Shown here: in pieces, positions 27,783-36,907 of the stretch
How the letters are laid out: each line of letters begins with the position of its first letter
Numbering within the stretch: the first letter of the stretch is position 1
Source of the DNA: Serratia oryzae
Lineage (GTDB): Bacteria; Pseudomonadota; Gammaproteobacteria; Enterobacterales; Enterobacteriaceae
DNA length: 64,000 bases
Direction: 5' to 3'
Assembly: GCF_001976145.1 (NCBI RefSeq)
Contig: NZ_MOXD01000010.1
Span: 201-64,200, forward strand
Notes under the pieces: model-generated
The model's input: only the letters and a program-made list of their open reading frames with translations
What the model was told of the DNA's origin: nothing
The model's database searches: none
Position numbers and translations under genes: made by a program

Positions 27783-28871
27783 ATGAAACGTTTTTGGATG
27801 TTATCAGGGGTCACCACGTTGCTGTTAGCCACCGCACCGGCGTGGGCGGATGCTTACCTCGATCAGGCCACCGCCGCGGTCAATAAGGCCACGGCCAGCG
27901 CCACACAATGGGACGGCCCCACCAGCGGCCCACGCTTGCAGCCGAACAAGAAAATCATCTTTATTGCCTCCGACATGAAAAACGGCGGCGTCCAAGGGGT
28001 GCAGCAAGGGCTGAGCGAAGCGGCCAAAGCGGCTGGCTGGCAGTTGGAAACGCTGGACGGCGGTGGATCGGTGAAGGATCAGCTGTCATCACTCAACCAG
28101 GCGATTGCTCAGAAGCCAGACGGCATCGTCATCGGTGGCTGGAACCCCAACGTCGCCAAGATCCCGCTGAAAAAGGCGATTCAGCAGGGCATCGTGCTCA
28201 CCGCCTGGCACGCGGTGCCGGAACCGGGCCCGATCGCCAAATACGACGTGTTCTATAACGTTACCTCCGATTCCAACGAGGTAGCACGCATCGCGGCACA
28301 GTACGCGGTGGTGAAATCCGGCGGCCAGGCCAGCGTGCTGATCTTTACCGATTCGCTGTACCAGATCGCGCTGGACAAGGCTAACGTGATGAAAGAGGAG
28401 ATCGGCAAATGCAGCGGCTGTAAAGTGGTGGAGTTCATCGACACGCCGCTGGCGGACACCGCCAACCGCATGCCCGCCATGACCTTCAGCCTGCTGCAGA
28501 AATACGGCGATCAATTCCAGTATGCGCTGGCGATTAACGATCTGTATTTCGACTTTATGGCCCCGGCGCTGAAAACCGCCGGGAAAGGCGGCCAAAATGC
28601 GCCGCATAACATCTCTGCCGGCGACGGTTCTATTTCTGCCTATCAACGCATCCGCTCGGGCGACAGCCAAGCCGCCACCGTGCCAGAGCCGCTGAAACTG
28701 CACGGCTGGCAGCTGCTGGATGAGTTCAACCGCGCCTTTGCCAACCAGCCGCCATCTGGCTACGTTACCCCGGCGCACCTGGTCACCCGCGATAATATCA
28801 GCGCCAATAACCTGTATGACCCGCAAAACGGCTATCAGGAACATTACAAAACCATCTGGGGCGTAAAATAA
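27783..28871 (+). CDS. Periplasmic sugar-binding protein of the ABC importer
   Basis: 362 residues starting with a Sec signal peptide MKRFWMLSGVTTLLLATAPAWA (cleavage before DAYLDQ). The rest is a type I periplasmic binding fold like RbsB/YtfQ: KKIIFIASDMKNGGVQGVQQGLSEAAKAAGW, then GIVIGGWNP. Conserved Cys pair in KCSGCK (about 210). It is 14 bp behind the permease gene. It captures the ligand for the ATPase-permease pair. The ligand cannot be read from sequence. Confidence 0.9.
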   Translation: MKRFWMLSGVTTLLLATAPAWADAYLDQATAAVNKATASATQWDGPTSGPRLQPNKKIIFIASDMKNGGVQGVQQGLSEAAKAAGWQLETLDGGGSVKDQLSSLNQAIAQKPDGIVIGGWNPNVAKIPLKKAIQQGIVLTAWHAVPEPGPIAKYDVFYNVTSDSNEVARIAAQYAVVKSGGQASVLIFTDSLYQIALDKANVMKEEIGKCSGCKVVEFIDTPLADTANRMPAMTFSLLQKYGDQFQYALAINDLYFDFMAPALKTAGKGGQNAPHNISAGDGSISAYQRIRSGDSQAATVPEPLKLHGWQLLDEFNRAFANQPPSGYVTPAHLVTRDNISANNLYDPQNGYQEHYKTIWGVK

Positions 28872-28885
28872 ACGGAGGGGCTGGC

Positions 28886-29734
28886 ATGAACGCACAATCA
28901 TTGGAACGCTTATGCTCGCCCGCCATCTGGGCCGAAGGCCCGGTATGGCTGCCACAACAGGATGCCGTGGTGTTCAGCGATGTGAAGGGTAACCGCATGT
29001 TTCGCTGGGCGCGCAACGGGGAACTCAGCCTGTGGCGCTCCCCTTCGAACTATGCCAACGGCAATGCCCGCGACAGCCAAGGGCGCGTGGTCAGTTGTGA
29101 ACACGGGCGGCGCGCCATCAGCCGCACCGAGCATGACGGCAGCATCACACTGCTGGTGGAACGCGTTGACGGTAAGCGCTTCAACTCCCCCAATGACGTG
29201 GTGGTGCGCTCCGACGGCACCCTGTGGTTTACCGATCCGCCTTACGGCATCATCGGCGACGAAGAGGGCTACAAATCAGAAAGCCAGGTGATCGGCTGCT
29301 ACCTGTACTGCTTCGATCCCCGCGACGGCTCGCTGAATATCGCTGCCAGCGATCTGCAGCGGCCCAACGGCCTGGCTTTTTCACCAGACGAACGCCTGCT
29401 GTACGTGGCGGATATGTCGATCGTCGATTTCCCCACGCTTGGGCGCAGAGAACTGCGGGTCTACCCGGTAGAAGGGCGCAAACTGGGGGCTAGCCGCCAT
29501 TTTGCCCAGGTTGCGCCCGGCTTCCCGGACGGCTTTTGCCTGGATGCTGCCGGTAATCTGTTCTGTAGCTGTGCCGATGGCATCACCATTTTTAACCCTC
29601 AAGGCCAGAAAATCGGCAAGATCGCCGTGCCGGAGCGGGTTTCCAACTGCACCTTTGGCGGGCCAGAGGGTAATGAACTGTACATCACTGCCACCACGTC
29701 GCTGTACCGGGTTACCCTGAATACTCACGGGTAA
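28886..29734 (+). CDS. SMP-30/gluconolactonase-family sugar lactonase
   Basis: 282-residue six-bladed beta-propeller of the SMP-30/gluconolactonase/LRE family, no signal peptide, so cytosolic. Likely metal ligands are the Glu in AEGPVW (about residue 18), the Asn in NSPNDVVV, and the Asp in PDGFCLD. These enzymes open sugar lactones. Its position 14 bp behind the binding-protein gene, and the YiaJ operators shared with yiaK, suggest it opens an imported lactone. Dehydroascorbate would give 2,3-diketo-L-gulonate, the YiaK substrate; that assignment is inference. Confidence 0.88.
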   Translation: MNAQSLERLCSPAIWAEGPVWLPQQDAVVFSDVKGNRMFRWARNGELSLWRSPSNYANGNARDSQGRVVSCEHGRRAISRTEHDGSITLLVERVDGKRFNSPNDVVVRSDGTLWFTDPPYGIIGDEEGYKSESQVIGCYLYCFDPRDGSLNIAASDLQRPNGLAFSPDERLLYVADMSIVDFPTLGRRELRVYPVEGRKLGASRHFAQVAPGFPDGFCLDAAGNLFCSCADGITIFNPQGQKIGKIAVPERVSNCTFGGPEGNELYITATTSLYRVTLNTHG

Positions 29735-29811
29735 ACACGGGTTATACCAATGCAGGGTGAGCCCGCCTCGCCCTGCTTCCCCACGTCTGTAGCACGCCAA
29801 CACCACCAAAA

Positions 29812-29827
29812 TGTGTCGACGATCACA
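29812..29827 (+). promoter_or_regulatory. Candidate CRP site upstream of yiaK
   Basis: TGTGT-CGACGA-TCACA has the exact 16-bp CRP spacing and 9 of 10 consensus bases. It lies about 160 bp upstream of yiaK, which would allow catabolite control of the yia operon. Confidence 0.6.
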
Positions 29828-29920
29828 AAATCGCCACATCAATTTAACCCACTGTTTTTAAGCACTAATTTTCCATTCCTCTGCTTTGACTTCCCCCCCA
29901 TGCAGGTATAGCATTTATTT

Positions 29921-29945
29921 GAAATGTGATTTCGCATAATGAAAT
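29921..29945 (+). promoter_or_regulatory. Candidate YiaJ operator upstream of yiaK
   Basis: GAAAT half site (29921-29925), three bases, then ATTTC-GCATAAT-GAAAT (29929-29945). The layout and both half-site spacings are the same as at 25048-25072. It ends 44 bp before the yiaK ATG, a position where a bound repressor could block the promoter. Confidence 0.72.
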
Positions 29946-29989
29946 TTAAAGAGCATGAAAAATACAGATCGCCGTAACGGAGAAGCAGC

Positions 29990-30988
29990 ATGAGAGTGAG
30001 TTACACCGAACTAAAACAGCAATTCAAACGCGTGTTGCTGGCACGGGGCGTGGCGGAACAGACGGCGGATGAATGTGCCGCAATGTTTGCGGAAACCACC
30101 GAAAGCGGTGTCTATTCCCACGGCGTAAACCGCTTTCCGCGCTTTATTCAGCAGTTGGAGGCCGGTGACATCGTTCCCGACGCCAAGCCGAGCAAGCTGC
30201 TGGCGCTGGGTGCTATCGAGCAGTGGGATGCCCATCAGGGGATCGGCAACCTGACCGCGCGCCAGATGATGGATCGCGCCATGCAACTGGCGGATCAACA
30301 CGGTATCGGCCTGGTGGCGCTGCGTAATGCCAACCACTGGATGCGCGGCGGCGGCTACGGCTGGCAGGCGGCGGAAAAGGGTTATATCGGCATCTGCTGG
30401 ACCAACTCGATCGCCGTGATGCCGCCTTGGGGAGCCAAACAGTGCCGCATCGGCACCAACCCGCTGATCGTCGCCGTGCCGAGTAACCCGATCACCATGG
30501 TGGATATGTCGATGTCGATGTTCTCTTACGGCGCACTGGAGATGAATCGCCTGGCGGGCAAAACGCTGCCGGTGGACGGCGGTTTCGACAATGACGGCAA
30601 CCTGACGCGCGATCCGGCCACTATCGAAGAAAATCGGCGCATTCTGCCCATGGGTTACTGGAAAGGCTCGGCGCTGTCGGTGGTGCTGGATATGATCGCC
30701 ACCCTGCTTTCCGGTGGCAGTTCCGTGGCGGAGGTAACTGAAGATCACCGCGACGAATATGGCGTTTCGCAGGTGTTTATCGCCATCGAGATCGAACGTT
30801 TGATCGACGGCAAAACGCGCGATGAAAAATTACAGCGCATCATGGACTACGTTACCAGCGCCGAACGCGATAACCCCGATGTCGCTATTCGCCTGCCTGG
30901 CCACAGGTTCCCACGCGTCCGCGCCGAGAATCAGCGCGATGGCATCCCGGTTGACGACCGCATCTGGGCGCGCATTCAGGCACTTTAA
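29990..30988 (+). CDS. yiaK: 2,3-diketo-L-gulonate reductase YiaK (DlgD)
   Basis: NAD(P)H-dependent reductase of the LdhA-2/malate dehydrogenase family, which reduces 2,3-diketo-L-gulonate to 3-keto-L-gulonate. 332 residues, as in E. coli, with the catalytic His44 in [11 protein letters not shown] and the substrate and cofactor segments [14 protein letters not shown] and [11 protein letters not shown]. First gene of the yia operon, close behind the YiaJ operator and CRP site. Confidence 0.95.
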   Translation: MRVSYTELKQQFKRVLLARGVAEQTADECAAMFAETTESGVYSHGVNRFPRFIQQLEAGDIVPDAKPSKLLALGAIEQWDAHQGIGNLTARQMMDRAMQLADQHGIGLVALRNANHWMRGGGYGWQAAEKGYIGICWTNSIAVMPPWGAKQCRIGTNPLIVAVPSNPITMVDMSMSMFSYGALEMNRLAGKTLPVDGGFDNDGNLTRDPATIEENRRILPMGYWKGSALSVVLDMIATLLSGGSSVAEVTEDHRDEYGVSQVFIAIEIERLIDGKTRDEKLQRIMDYVTSAERDNPDVAIRLPGHRFPRVRAENQRDGIPVDDRIWARIQAL

Positions 30989-30998
30989 GGAGCAGACC

Positions 30999-31487
30999 AT
31001 GATTTTCGGCCATATTGCCCATACGGCAGCAGAGCACTATCCCCCGGCAATCGCTAAAGCGGTGGCCTATTTGCAGAACACCGACTTCACCGCCCTGCCC
31101 GCCGGGCGCTATGAAGATGCGGAAACCGGCTATCTGGTGCAGGTGTTGGATTTACACACGCAAAATAAAGATGAGCTGCGGCCAGAAGTGCACCGCAAAA
31201 ATATCGACGTGCAGTTTCTGGTGAGCGGCACCGAACTTATCGGCGTCGCGGCAGATAATGGTCAAAACCTTATTGAACAGGAGTTATTGGAACAGCGGGA
31301 CATCATTTATTATCAGAACGTGGAAAATGAATCTTGGTTAACCATGCAGCCCGGCAATTTCGCGGTATTTTTCCCGCAGGACGTTCATCGCCCAGGCTGT
31401 ATTAATCAGCACCCCTGCGATATTAGAAAAGTGGTGGTAAAAATACCGGTGGCATTAATTTCAGACAAGAAAGAAATACTAAATTAA
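30999..31487 (+). CDS. yiaL: YhcH/YjgK/YiaL family protein YiaL
   Basis: 162-residue single-domain cupin-like protein of the YhcH/YjgK/YiaL family, present in the yia operon of E. coli and Klebsiella. Its reaction is not established. Family-typical segments VHRKNIDVQFLVSG and PGNFAVFFPQDVHRPG are present, including the His residues of a probable metal site. ATG 30999 is 10 bp behind yiaK with AAGGAG before it. A 363-bp gap holding two repeat elements follows before yiaX2. Confidence 0.92.
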   Translation: MIFGHIAHTAAEHYPPAIAKAVAYLQNTDFTALPAGRYEDAETGYLVQVLDLHTQNKDELRPEVHRKNIDVQFLVSGTELIGVAADNGQNLIEQELLEQRDIIYYQNVENESWLTMQPGNFAVFFPQDVHRPGCINQHPCDIRKVVVKIPVALISDKKEILN

Positions 31488-31521
31488 TCATCCAATACTA
31501 ATGAGTTAAGACTATTCAGTT

Positions 31522-31609
31522 CCCTCTCCCTCGGGGAGAGGGTTAGGGTGAGGGGTATGGCACCGAGTTAAAGCCCCTCACCCCGGCCCTCTCCCGCAGG
31601 GAGAGGGGG
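31522..31609. repeat. Palindromic REP-like pair, tails inward
   Basis: Two hairpin units with cores CCCTCTCCC...GGGAGAGGG face each other. The inner flanks TTAGGGTGAGGGG and CCCCTCACCCC are mutually complementary, so the whole 88 bp can fold into one large cruciform. The same units recur at 45585-45757 in the opposite arrangement. Confidence 0.78.
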
Positions 31610-31701
31610 CGTCATATGATATCAAGTGCTACGAGAAATTTATTCGCGCTATACCCAAACGACTTGGAGCTTTCAGCTTCAGGTAATTAAAGGAATGCCA
31701 T

Positions 31702-31828
31702 TATACCCAAAATAATTCGAGTTGCAGGAAGGCGGCGATGCAGTGAATCCCCAAGAGCTTACTCAAGTAAGTGACTGGGGTGAGCGAGGAAAGCCAACGC
31801 ACATGCAACTTGAAGTATGAAGGGTATA
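31702..31828 (+). repeat. ERIC element (copy 3) within the yia cluster
   Basis: 127 bp, from TATACCCAAAATAATTCGAG to TTGAAGTATGAAGGGTATA, with the canonical core GTGAATCCCCAAGAGCTTAC and AAGTGACTGGGGTGAGCG. It ends 22 bp before the yiaX2 start codon, so it lies in the intercistronic space of the operon. Just upstream (about 31650) the sequence TATACCCAAACGACTTGGAG looks like the end of a second, broken copy. Confidence 0.93.
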
Positions 31829-31850
31829 TTTATATGAAGGTATTGATAAT

Positions 31851-33149
31851 ATGAATACAGCCTCTATTTCTGTTGGCCGTAGCCAAGCCATACCTAAATT
31901 ACGCTGGTTACGCATAGTGCCCCCTATTCTTATTACCTGCATTATTTCTTATATGGACCGCGTTAATATCGCTTTCGCCATGCCCGGCGGTATGGACGAA
32001 GAATTAGGCATTACCGCTTCAATGGCCGGATTGGCAGGCGGTATTTTCTTTATCGGCTATCTGTTCCTGCAGGTGCCCGGCGGCAAACTGGCGGTTAATG
32101 GTAACGGCAAGAAGTTTATCGGCTGGTCGCTGCTGGCCTGGGCGGTTATTTCCGTGCTCACTGGCTTGGTCACCAACCAATATCAACTGCTGTTCCTGCG
32201 TTTTGCCCTCGGCGTCTCCGAAGGCGGCATGCTGCCGGTGGTACTGACCATGATCAGCAACTGGTTCCCAGACCAGGAACGCGGCCGTGCCAACGCCATC
32301 GTGATCATGTTTGTGCCGATCGCCGGCATTCTCACCGCCCCGCTTTCTGGCTGGATCATCACCGCCTGGGACTGGCGCATGCTGTTCCTGGTGGAAGGTG
32401 GGTTATCGCTGCTGGTGATGGTGCTGTGGTATTTCACCATCAGCAACCGCCCGCAAGAGGCGAAATGGATCTCGCAGGCAGAGAAAGATTACCTGATCAA
32501 AACCCTGCACGACGAACAGTTACTGATCAAAGGTAAAACCGTGCGCAATGCGTCGCTGCGGCGCGTACTGGGCGATCGGATCATGTGGCAACTGATCCTG
32601 GTGAATTTCTTCTACCAGACCGGCATCTACGGCTACACCCTGTGGCTGCCGACCATCCTTAAAGGGCTGACCAACGGCAATATGGAACAGGTCGGGATGT
32701 TAGCCATCCTGCCCTATATCGGCGCGATCTTCGGCATGCTGATTATCTCCACCCTGTCTGACCGCACCGGCAAACGCAAAATCTTCGTCTCCCTGCCGCT
32801 GGCCTGCTTTGCCCTCTGCATGGCGCTGTCGGTGCTGCTGAAAGAGCACATCTGGTGGTCCTATGCCGCATTGGTTGGCTGCGGGGTATTTATTCAGGCC
32901 GCAGCCGGGGTGTTCTGGACCATTCCACCGAAGCTGTTTAACGCCGAAGTGGCCGGTGGCGCACGCGGGGTGATCAACGCCCTCGGTAATCTGGGCGGGT
33001 TCTGCGGGCCCTATATGGTCGGCGTGCTGATCAGCCTGTTCAGCAAGGACGTCGGGGTTTACAGCCTGGCGGTCTCGCTGGCGATTGCCTCGCTGCTGGC
33101 ACTGATGTTGCCGAACAAATGCGATCAAAGCGCAGGGAGCGCGCCATGA
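31851..33149 (+). CDS. yiaX2: MFS transporter YiaX2 (anion:cation symporter family)
   Basis: 432-residue major facilitator with about 12 transmembrane segments. SYMDRVNIAFAMPGGMDEELGI is typical of the anion:cation symporter group that carries sugar acids. In Klebsiella, yiaX2 occupies this same place between yiaL and lyxK and is required for growth on L-ascorbate, whereas E. coli has the YiaMNO TRAP system there. The start is preceded by GAAGG and an ERIC element. It overlaps lyxK by four bases (ATGA). Confidence 0.9.
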   Translation: MNTASISVGRSQAIPKLRWLRIVPPILITCIISYMDRVNIAFAMPGGMDEELGITASMAGLAGGIFFIGYLFLQVPGGKLAVNGNGKKFIGWSLLAWAVISVLTGLVTNQYQLLFLRFALGVSEGGMLPVVLTMISNWFPDQERGRANAIVIMFVPIAGILTAPLSGWIITAWDWRMLFLVEGGLSLLVMVLWYFTISNRPQEAKWISQAEKDYLIKTLHDEQLLIKGKTVRNASLRRVLGDRIMWQLILVNFFYQTGIYGYTLWLPTILKGLTNGNMEQVGMLAILPYIGAIFGMLIISTLSDRTGKRKIFVSLPLACFALCMALSVLLKEHIWWSYAALVGCGVFIQAAAGVFWTIPPKLFNAEVAGGARGVINALGNLGGFCGPYMVGVLISLFSKDVGVYSLAVSLAIASLLALMLPNKCDQSAGSAP

Positions 33150-34639
33150 AATATTGGTTAGGGCTGGATTGCGGCGGCACCTTTATTAAAGCCGGGCTGT
33201 ATGACCTACAGGGAAACGAACTGGGGATTGCCCGCCGGAATCTGGCCATTATCGCGCCTCAGCCCGGCTGGGCGGAACGGGACATGCCCGCGCTGTGGCA
33301 AACCGCCGCCGCAGTGATCCGCGAAGTGCTGGAGCTCTTTGGTATCAAAGCTACCGCCGTTCAGGGCGTGGGCATTTCGGCTCAGGGGAAGGGGCTGTTC
33401 CTGCTGGATCGACAGGGCCAGCCGCTGGGCAATGCCATGCTCTCTTCCGATCAGCGGGCGCTAGCGCTGGTGCAGGCATGGCAGAAAGCCGGGATTCCAC
33501 AGGCGCTGTACGAGCAAACCCGCCAGACGCTGTGGACCGGCCACCCGGTTTCGCTGCTGCGCTGGGTGAAACAGCATCAGCCGGAACGTTATCGCCAGAT
33601 CGGCAGCGTGCTGATGGCGCACGATTATCTGCGCTACTGCCTGACCGGTGAACTGGCCTGTGAAGAGACCAATATCTCTGAGTCCAATCTGTATCAGATG
33701 GCACGGGGCCGCTATGAACCCGCGCTGGCACAGTTGCTCGGGATCGGCGAAATCGTGGCCGCTCTGCCGCCAATCGTCGGTTCCGCCGAAGTTGCTGGCA
33801 GGGTCAATAGCTCCGCCGCCGCCGCAACCGGCCTGCTGGCGGGCACGCCGGTGGTGGGCGGGCTGTTCGACGTGGTGTCCACCGCGCTGTGCGCCGGGTT
33901 GCAGGATGAAACCCGGCTGAACGCGGTGATGGGCACCTGGTCGGTGACCAGCGGGATTAGCCAAACGATTGAAACCGGCTTCGATCACCCGTTTGTTTAT
34001 GGCCGCCATGCCGAAGCGGGCCAATACATCGTGCATGAAGCCAGCCCAACCTCCGCCGCCAATCTGGAGTGGTTCTGCCAGCAATGGGGGATGCACGATT
34101 ACCGCCAGCTCAACCAGTGGGTGGCAGCCTTGCCGAAAGCGGGCAGCCAACTGCTGTTTGCGCCTTTCCTCTACGGCTCCAACGCCGGGCTGGGCCTCTG
34201 CGCCAGCTTCTACGGCATGCAGGCCTTCCACCAGCGCGAGCACCTGGTACAGGCGATCTTCGAAGGGGTGGTGTTCTGCCATATGACCCACCTGAAGCGC
34301 ATGTTGCAACGCTTCCCGCACACCCGCGCGCTGCGCGTGACCGGCGGCCCGGCGAAATCGGCCCCGTGGATGCAGATGTTGGCCGACGTCAGCGGCCTGC
34401 CGCTGGAACTGCCACAGGTGGAAGAAACCGGCTGCTTGGGGGCGGCGATGGCCGCCATGGTCGGCACCGGCGCGTTCCCAGACTTTACCGCTGCCCAACA
34501 GGCGCTGGCACCGCGCCTGGAAAGCGTGCAGCCAGACGCACAGGCGCAAGCGGCTTACCAGCACAAATACCAACGCTATCAGGCGCTGATTGGCGCGTTA
34601 CAAACGCTGCAAAGCGGCCACTCCAAGGAGGCTTTATGA
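33146..34639 (+). CDS. lyxK: L-xylulose / 3-keto-L-gulonate kinase LyxK (YiaP)
   Basis: FGGY-family sugar kinase. 497 residues, near the E. coli LyxK length. ATP-binding N-terminal GLDCGGTFIKAGLYD, conserved SAQGKGLFLLD, and the C-terminal TGGPAKSAPWMQMLADVSG segment are intact. Phosphorylates 3-keto-L-gulonate (and L-xylulose) at the terminal carbon. Start at ATG 33146, overlapping the yiaX2 stop (ATGA). Its own stop overlaps the sgbH start in the same way, so the genes are tightly coupled. Confidence 0.94.
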   Translation: MKYWLGLDCGGTFIKAGLYDLQGNELGIARRNLAIIAPQPGWAERDMPALWQTAAAVIREVLELFGIKATAVQGVGISAQGKGLFLLDRQGQPLGNAMLSSDQRALALVQAWQKAGIPQALYEQTRQTLWTGHPVSLLRWVKQHQPERYRQIGSVLMAHDYLRYCLTGELACEETNISESNLYQMARGRYEPALAQLLGIGEIVAALPPIVGSAEVAGRVNSSAAAATGLLAGTPVVGGLFDVVSTALCAGLQDETRLNAVMGTWSVTSGISQTIETGFDHPFVYGRHAEAGQYIVHEASPTSAANLEWFCQQWGMHDYRQLNQWVAALPKAGSQLLFAPFLYGSNAGLGLCASFYGMQAFHQREHLVQAIFEGVVFCHMTHLKRMLQRFPHTRALRVTGGPAKSAPWMQMLADVSGLPLELPQVEETGCLGAAMAAMVGTGAFPDFTAAQQALAPRLESVQPDAQAQAAYQHKYQRYQALIGALQTLQSGHSKEAL

Positions 34640-35292
34640 CCATCAAACCGCGCCTGCAACTGGCGCTCGATCACACCCGGCTGGATGCGGCCCTGCAAAC
34701 GGTAGAACGCCTCCATCCGCATGTCGACATTATCGAAGCAGGCACCATTTTGTGCATCAGCGCCGGGATCCAGGCGGTACGCGCCCTGCGTGAGCGTTGC
34801 CCGCAGCATACGCTGGTGGCCGATCTGAAGGTGGCCGATGCCGGAGCCACGCTGGCAGAGCAAGCCTTTGCGCAGGGGGCTGACTGGATGACGGTGATCT
34901 GCGCCGCCCCGTTGGCCACCATGGCCAGCGCGCAGGAAGTGGCAGCGCGTCATCAGGGGGAAATTCAGATCGAACTGTTTGGCCGCTGGACCCTGGAGGA
35001 TGCCAAACACTGGCTGGATCTCGGTATCAGGCAGGCGATCTACCACCGGGGGCGCGACGCGCAGGCCAGCGGGCAAACCTGGGGCCAAGCGGATCTCGAC
35101 ACCATGAAGGCGCTGTCTGATTTAGGCATCGAGCTTTCGGTCACCGGCGGTATCACCCCCGCCGATTTACCACTGTTTAAAGATATCGCCGTTACGGCAT
35201 TTATCGCCGGGCGCGCGCTGGCCGAAGCACAGGATCCGGTTGCCGCTGCGCGCCAGTTCCACACCGCCATTAATGACATCTGGAGAGGTTGA
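34636..35292 (+). CDS. sgbH: 3-keto-L-gulonate-6-phosphate decarboxylase SgbH (YiaQ)
   Basis: Magnesium-dependent decarboxylase of the OMP decarboxylase suprafamily. Yields L-xylulose 5-phosphate and CO2. 218 residues with active-site Asp12 (LALDHTRLDAAL), Glu34, and the DxKxxD motif in VADLKVADAG (Asp63, Lys65, Asp68). ATG 34636 overlaps the lyxK stop (ATGA), with GGAGG upstream. The paralogue UlaD would be hard to tell apart by sequence; the yia context favours SgbH. Confidence 0.93.
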   Translation: MTIKPRLQLALDHTRLDAALQTVERLHPHVDIIEAGTILCISAGIQAVRALRERCPQHTLVADLKVADAGATLAEQAFAQGADWMTVICAAPLATMASAQEVAARHQGEIQIELFGRWTLEDAKHWLDLGIRQAIYHRGRDAQASGQTWGQADLDTMKALSDLGIELSVTGGITPADLPLFKDIAVTAFIAGRALAEAQDPVAAARQFHTAINDIWRG

Positions 35293-35293
35293 T

Positions 35294-36154
35294 ATGCGTC
35301 AGCATCCGTTAGGGATTTATGAGAAAGCCTTGCCGAAGCACCTGAGCTGGCCGGAGCGGCTGGCGCTGGCCAAAGCCTGTGGCTTTGATTTTGTCGAGAT
35401 GTCGATCGATGAAAGTGACGAACGGCTGGCGCGCCTGAGCTGGAGCAAAGAGCAGCGCCTTTCGCTAGTGAGTGCCACACTGGAAACCGGCATTACCATT
35501 CCATCCATGTGCCTCTCCGGCCACCGCCGTTTCCCGTTTGGCAGCCACGACGAGGCCACGCGCCAGCAGGCCTACCGCATCATGGAGCAGGCTCTCCAAC
35601 TGGCGAAAGACGTCGGCATCCGCACCATTCAACTCGCCGGTTACGACGTGTATTACGAACAGCAGGACGCAGGCACCCTCGCCCGCTTCAGTGAAGGGTT
35701 GCAGTGGGCGGTGGAACGCGCCGCCGCCGCGCAGGTGATGCTGGCGGTTGAGATTATGGATACCGCCTTTATGAACTCGATCAGCAAATGGAAAGCCTGG
35801 GACGCTTGCCTGGCCTCGCCGTGGTTCACGGTTTACCCGGACGTTGGCAACCTCAGCGCCTGGGGCAACGATGTGGCGCAGGAGCTAAAACTGGGCATCG
35901 ATCGCATCGCCGCCATTCATCTTAAAGATACCTTCCCGGTCACCGACAGCTCGCCGGGGCAGTTCCGCGATGTGCCGTTTGGTGAAGGCTGCGTGGATTT
36001 TGTGGCGCTGTTCCGCACGCTGCAACAGCTCAACTATCGCGGCGCTTTCCTGATTGAGATGTGGACCGAAAAAGCCGATGAGCCAGTGGCCGAGATCGTG
36101 CAGGCGCGCCGTTTTATCGAACAGAAAATGCAGCAAGGGGGAATGCCATGCTAA
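35294..36154 (+). CDS. sgbU: L-xylulose-5-phosphate 3-epimerase SgbU (YiaR)
   Basis: TIM-barrel epimerase that converts L-xylulose 5-phosphate to L-ribulose 5-phosphate. 286 residues, identical in length to E. coli SgbU. Metal-binding Glu in [18 protein letters not shown], then [22 protein letters not shown] and the Glu of FLIEMWTEK are present. ATG 35294 is one base behind sgbH. An 18-codon upstream extension overlapping sgbH was rejected. Overlaps sgbE by seven bases. Confidence 0.94.
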   Translation: MRQHPLGIYEKALPKHLSWPERLALAKACGFDFVEMSIDESDERLARLSWSKEQRLSLVSATLETGITIPSMCLSGHRRFPFGSHDEATRQQAYRIMEQALQLAKDVGIRTIQLAGYDVYYEQQDAGTLARFSEGLQWAVERAAAAQVMLAVEIMDTAFMNSISKWKAWDACLASPWFTVYPDVGNLSAWGNDVAQELKLGIDRIAAIHLKDTFPVTDSSPGQFRDVPFGEGCVDFVALFRTLQQLNYRGAFLIEMWTEKADEPVAEIVQARRFIEQKMQQGGMPC

Positions 36155-36849
36155 CTCTGCCACAGCTCAAGCAACAAGTGCTGGAAGCCAACCTCGATCT
36201 GCCGCGCCATAAGCTGGTGACCTTTACCTGGGGCAACGTCAGCGCGGTCGATCGCGAGCGTGGGTTGGTGGTGATCAAACCCTCCGGCGTGGAATATGAA
36301 CAAATGACGGCGGACGATATGGTCGTGGTCGATCTCGCCACTGGCCGCACGCTAGAAGGCAGCAAAAAACCCTCTTCGGATACCGCTACCCATTTGGCGC
36401 TGTACCGCGAGTTCAGCGAGATCGGCGGGATTGTGCACACTCACTCACGCCACGCTACCATCTGGGCGCAGGCCGGGCTGGATATTCCCGCCTGGGGCAC
36501 CACCCATGCCGACTACTTTTACGGCACGATCCCCTGCACTCGCTTGATGACCCCCGACGAGATTGAGCACGACTATGAACGGGAAACCGGTCAGGTGATT
36601 ATTGAAACCTTCCACCGGCGCGGTATCAGCCCAAGCGCTATCCCGGCGGTGCTGGTCAACGCCCACGGGCCGTTCGCCTGGGGTAAAGATGCCCAAGACG
36701 CGGTGCACAATGCGGTGGTGCTGGAGGAAATTGCCTATATGGGGATTTTTTCCCGCCAGTTGACGCCGGGGATTGGTAATATGCAGCAGGTGTTGCTGGA
36801 TAAACACTACCTGCGCAAGCACGGCAAACACGCTTATTACGGGCAGTAA
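36148..36849 (+). CDS. sgbE: L-ribulose-5-phosphate 4-epimerase SgbE (YiaS)
   Basis: Zinc-dependent class II aldolase-like epimerase (AraD/UlaF/SgbE) that produces D-xylulose 5-phosphate, the final product of the cluster. 233 residues with zinc ligands His97 and His99 in [11 protein letters not shown] and the third His in [12 protein letters not shown]. It ends the operon and is followed by a terminator. D-xylulose 5-phosphate is a substrate of TktA, encoded at 42539-44533. Confidence 0.95.
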   Translation: MLTLPQLKQQVLEANLDLPRHKLVTFTWGNVSAVDRERGLVVIKPSGVEYEQMTADDMVVVDLATGRTLEGSKKPSSDTATHLALYREFSEIGGIVHTHSRHATIWAQAGLDIPAWGTTHADYFYGTIPCTRLMTPDEIEHDYERETGQVIIETFHRRGISPSAIPAVLVNAHGPFAWGKDAQDAVHNAVVLEEIAYMGIFSRQLTPGIGNMQQVLLDKHYLRKHGKHAYYGQ

Positions 36850-36869
36850 CCGTACCGATACGATACAGC

Positions 36870-36896
36870 GAGGCCACCATGACGGTGGCCTTTCTG
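36870..36896 (+). terminator. Terminator of the yia operon
   Basis: Stem AGGCCACC / GGTGGCCT (36871-36878 with 36884-36891), 5-nt loop, then TTCT. Moderate T tract, 22 bp past sgbE, convergent with mscS. Confidence 0.75.
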
Positions 36897-36907
36897 ATTA
36901 GCGCGGT

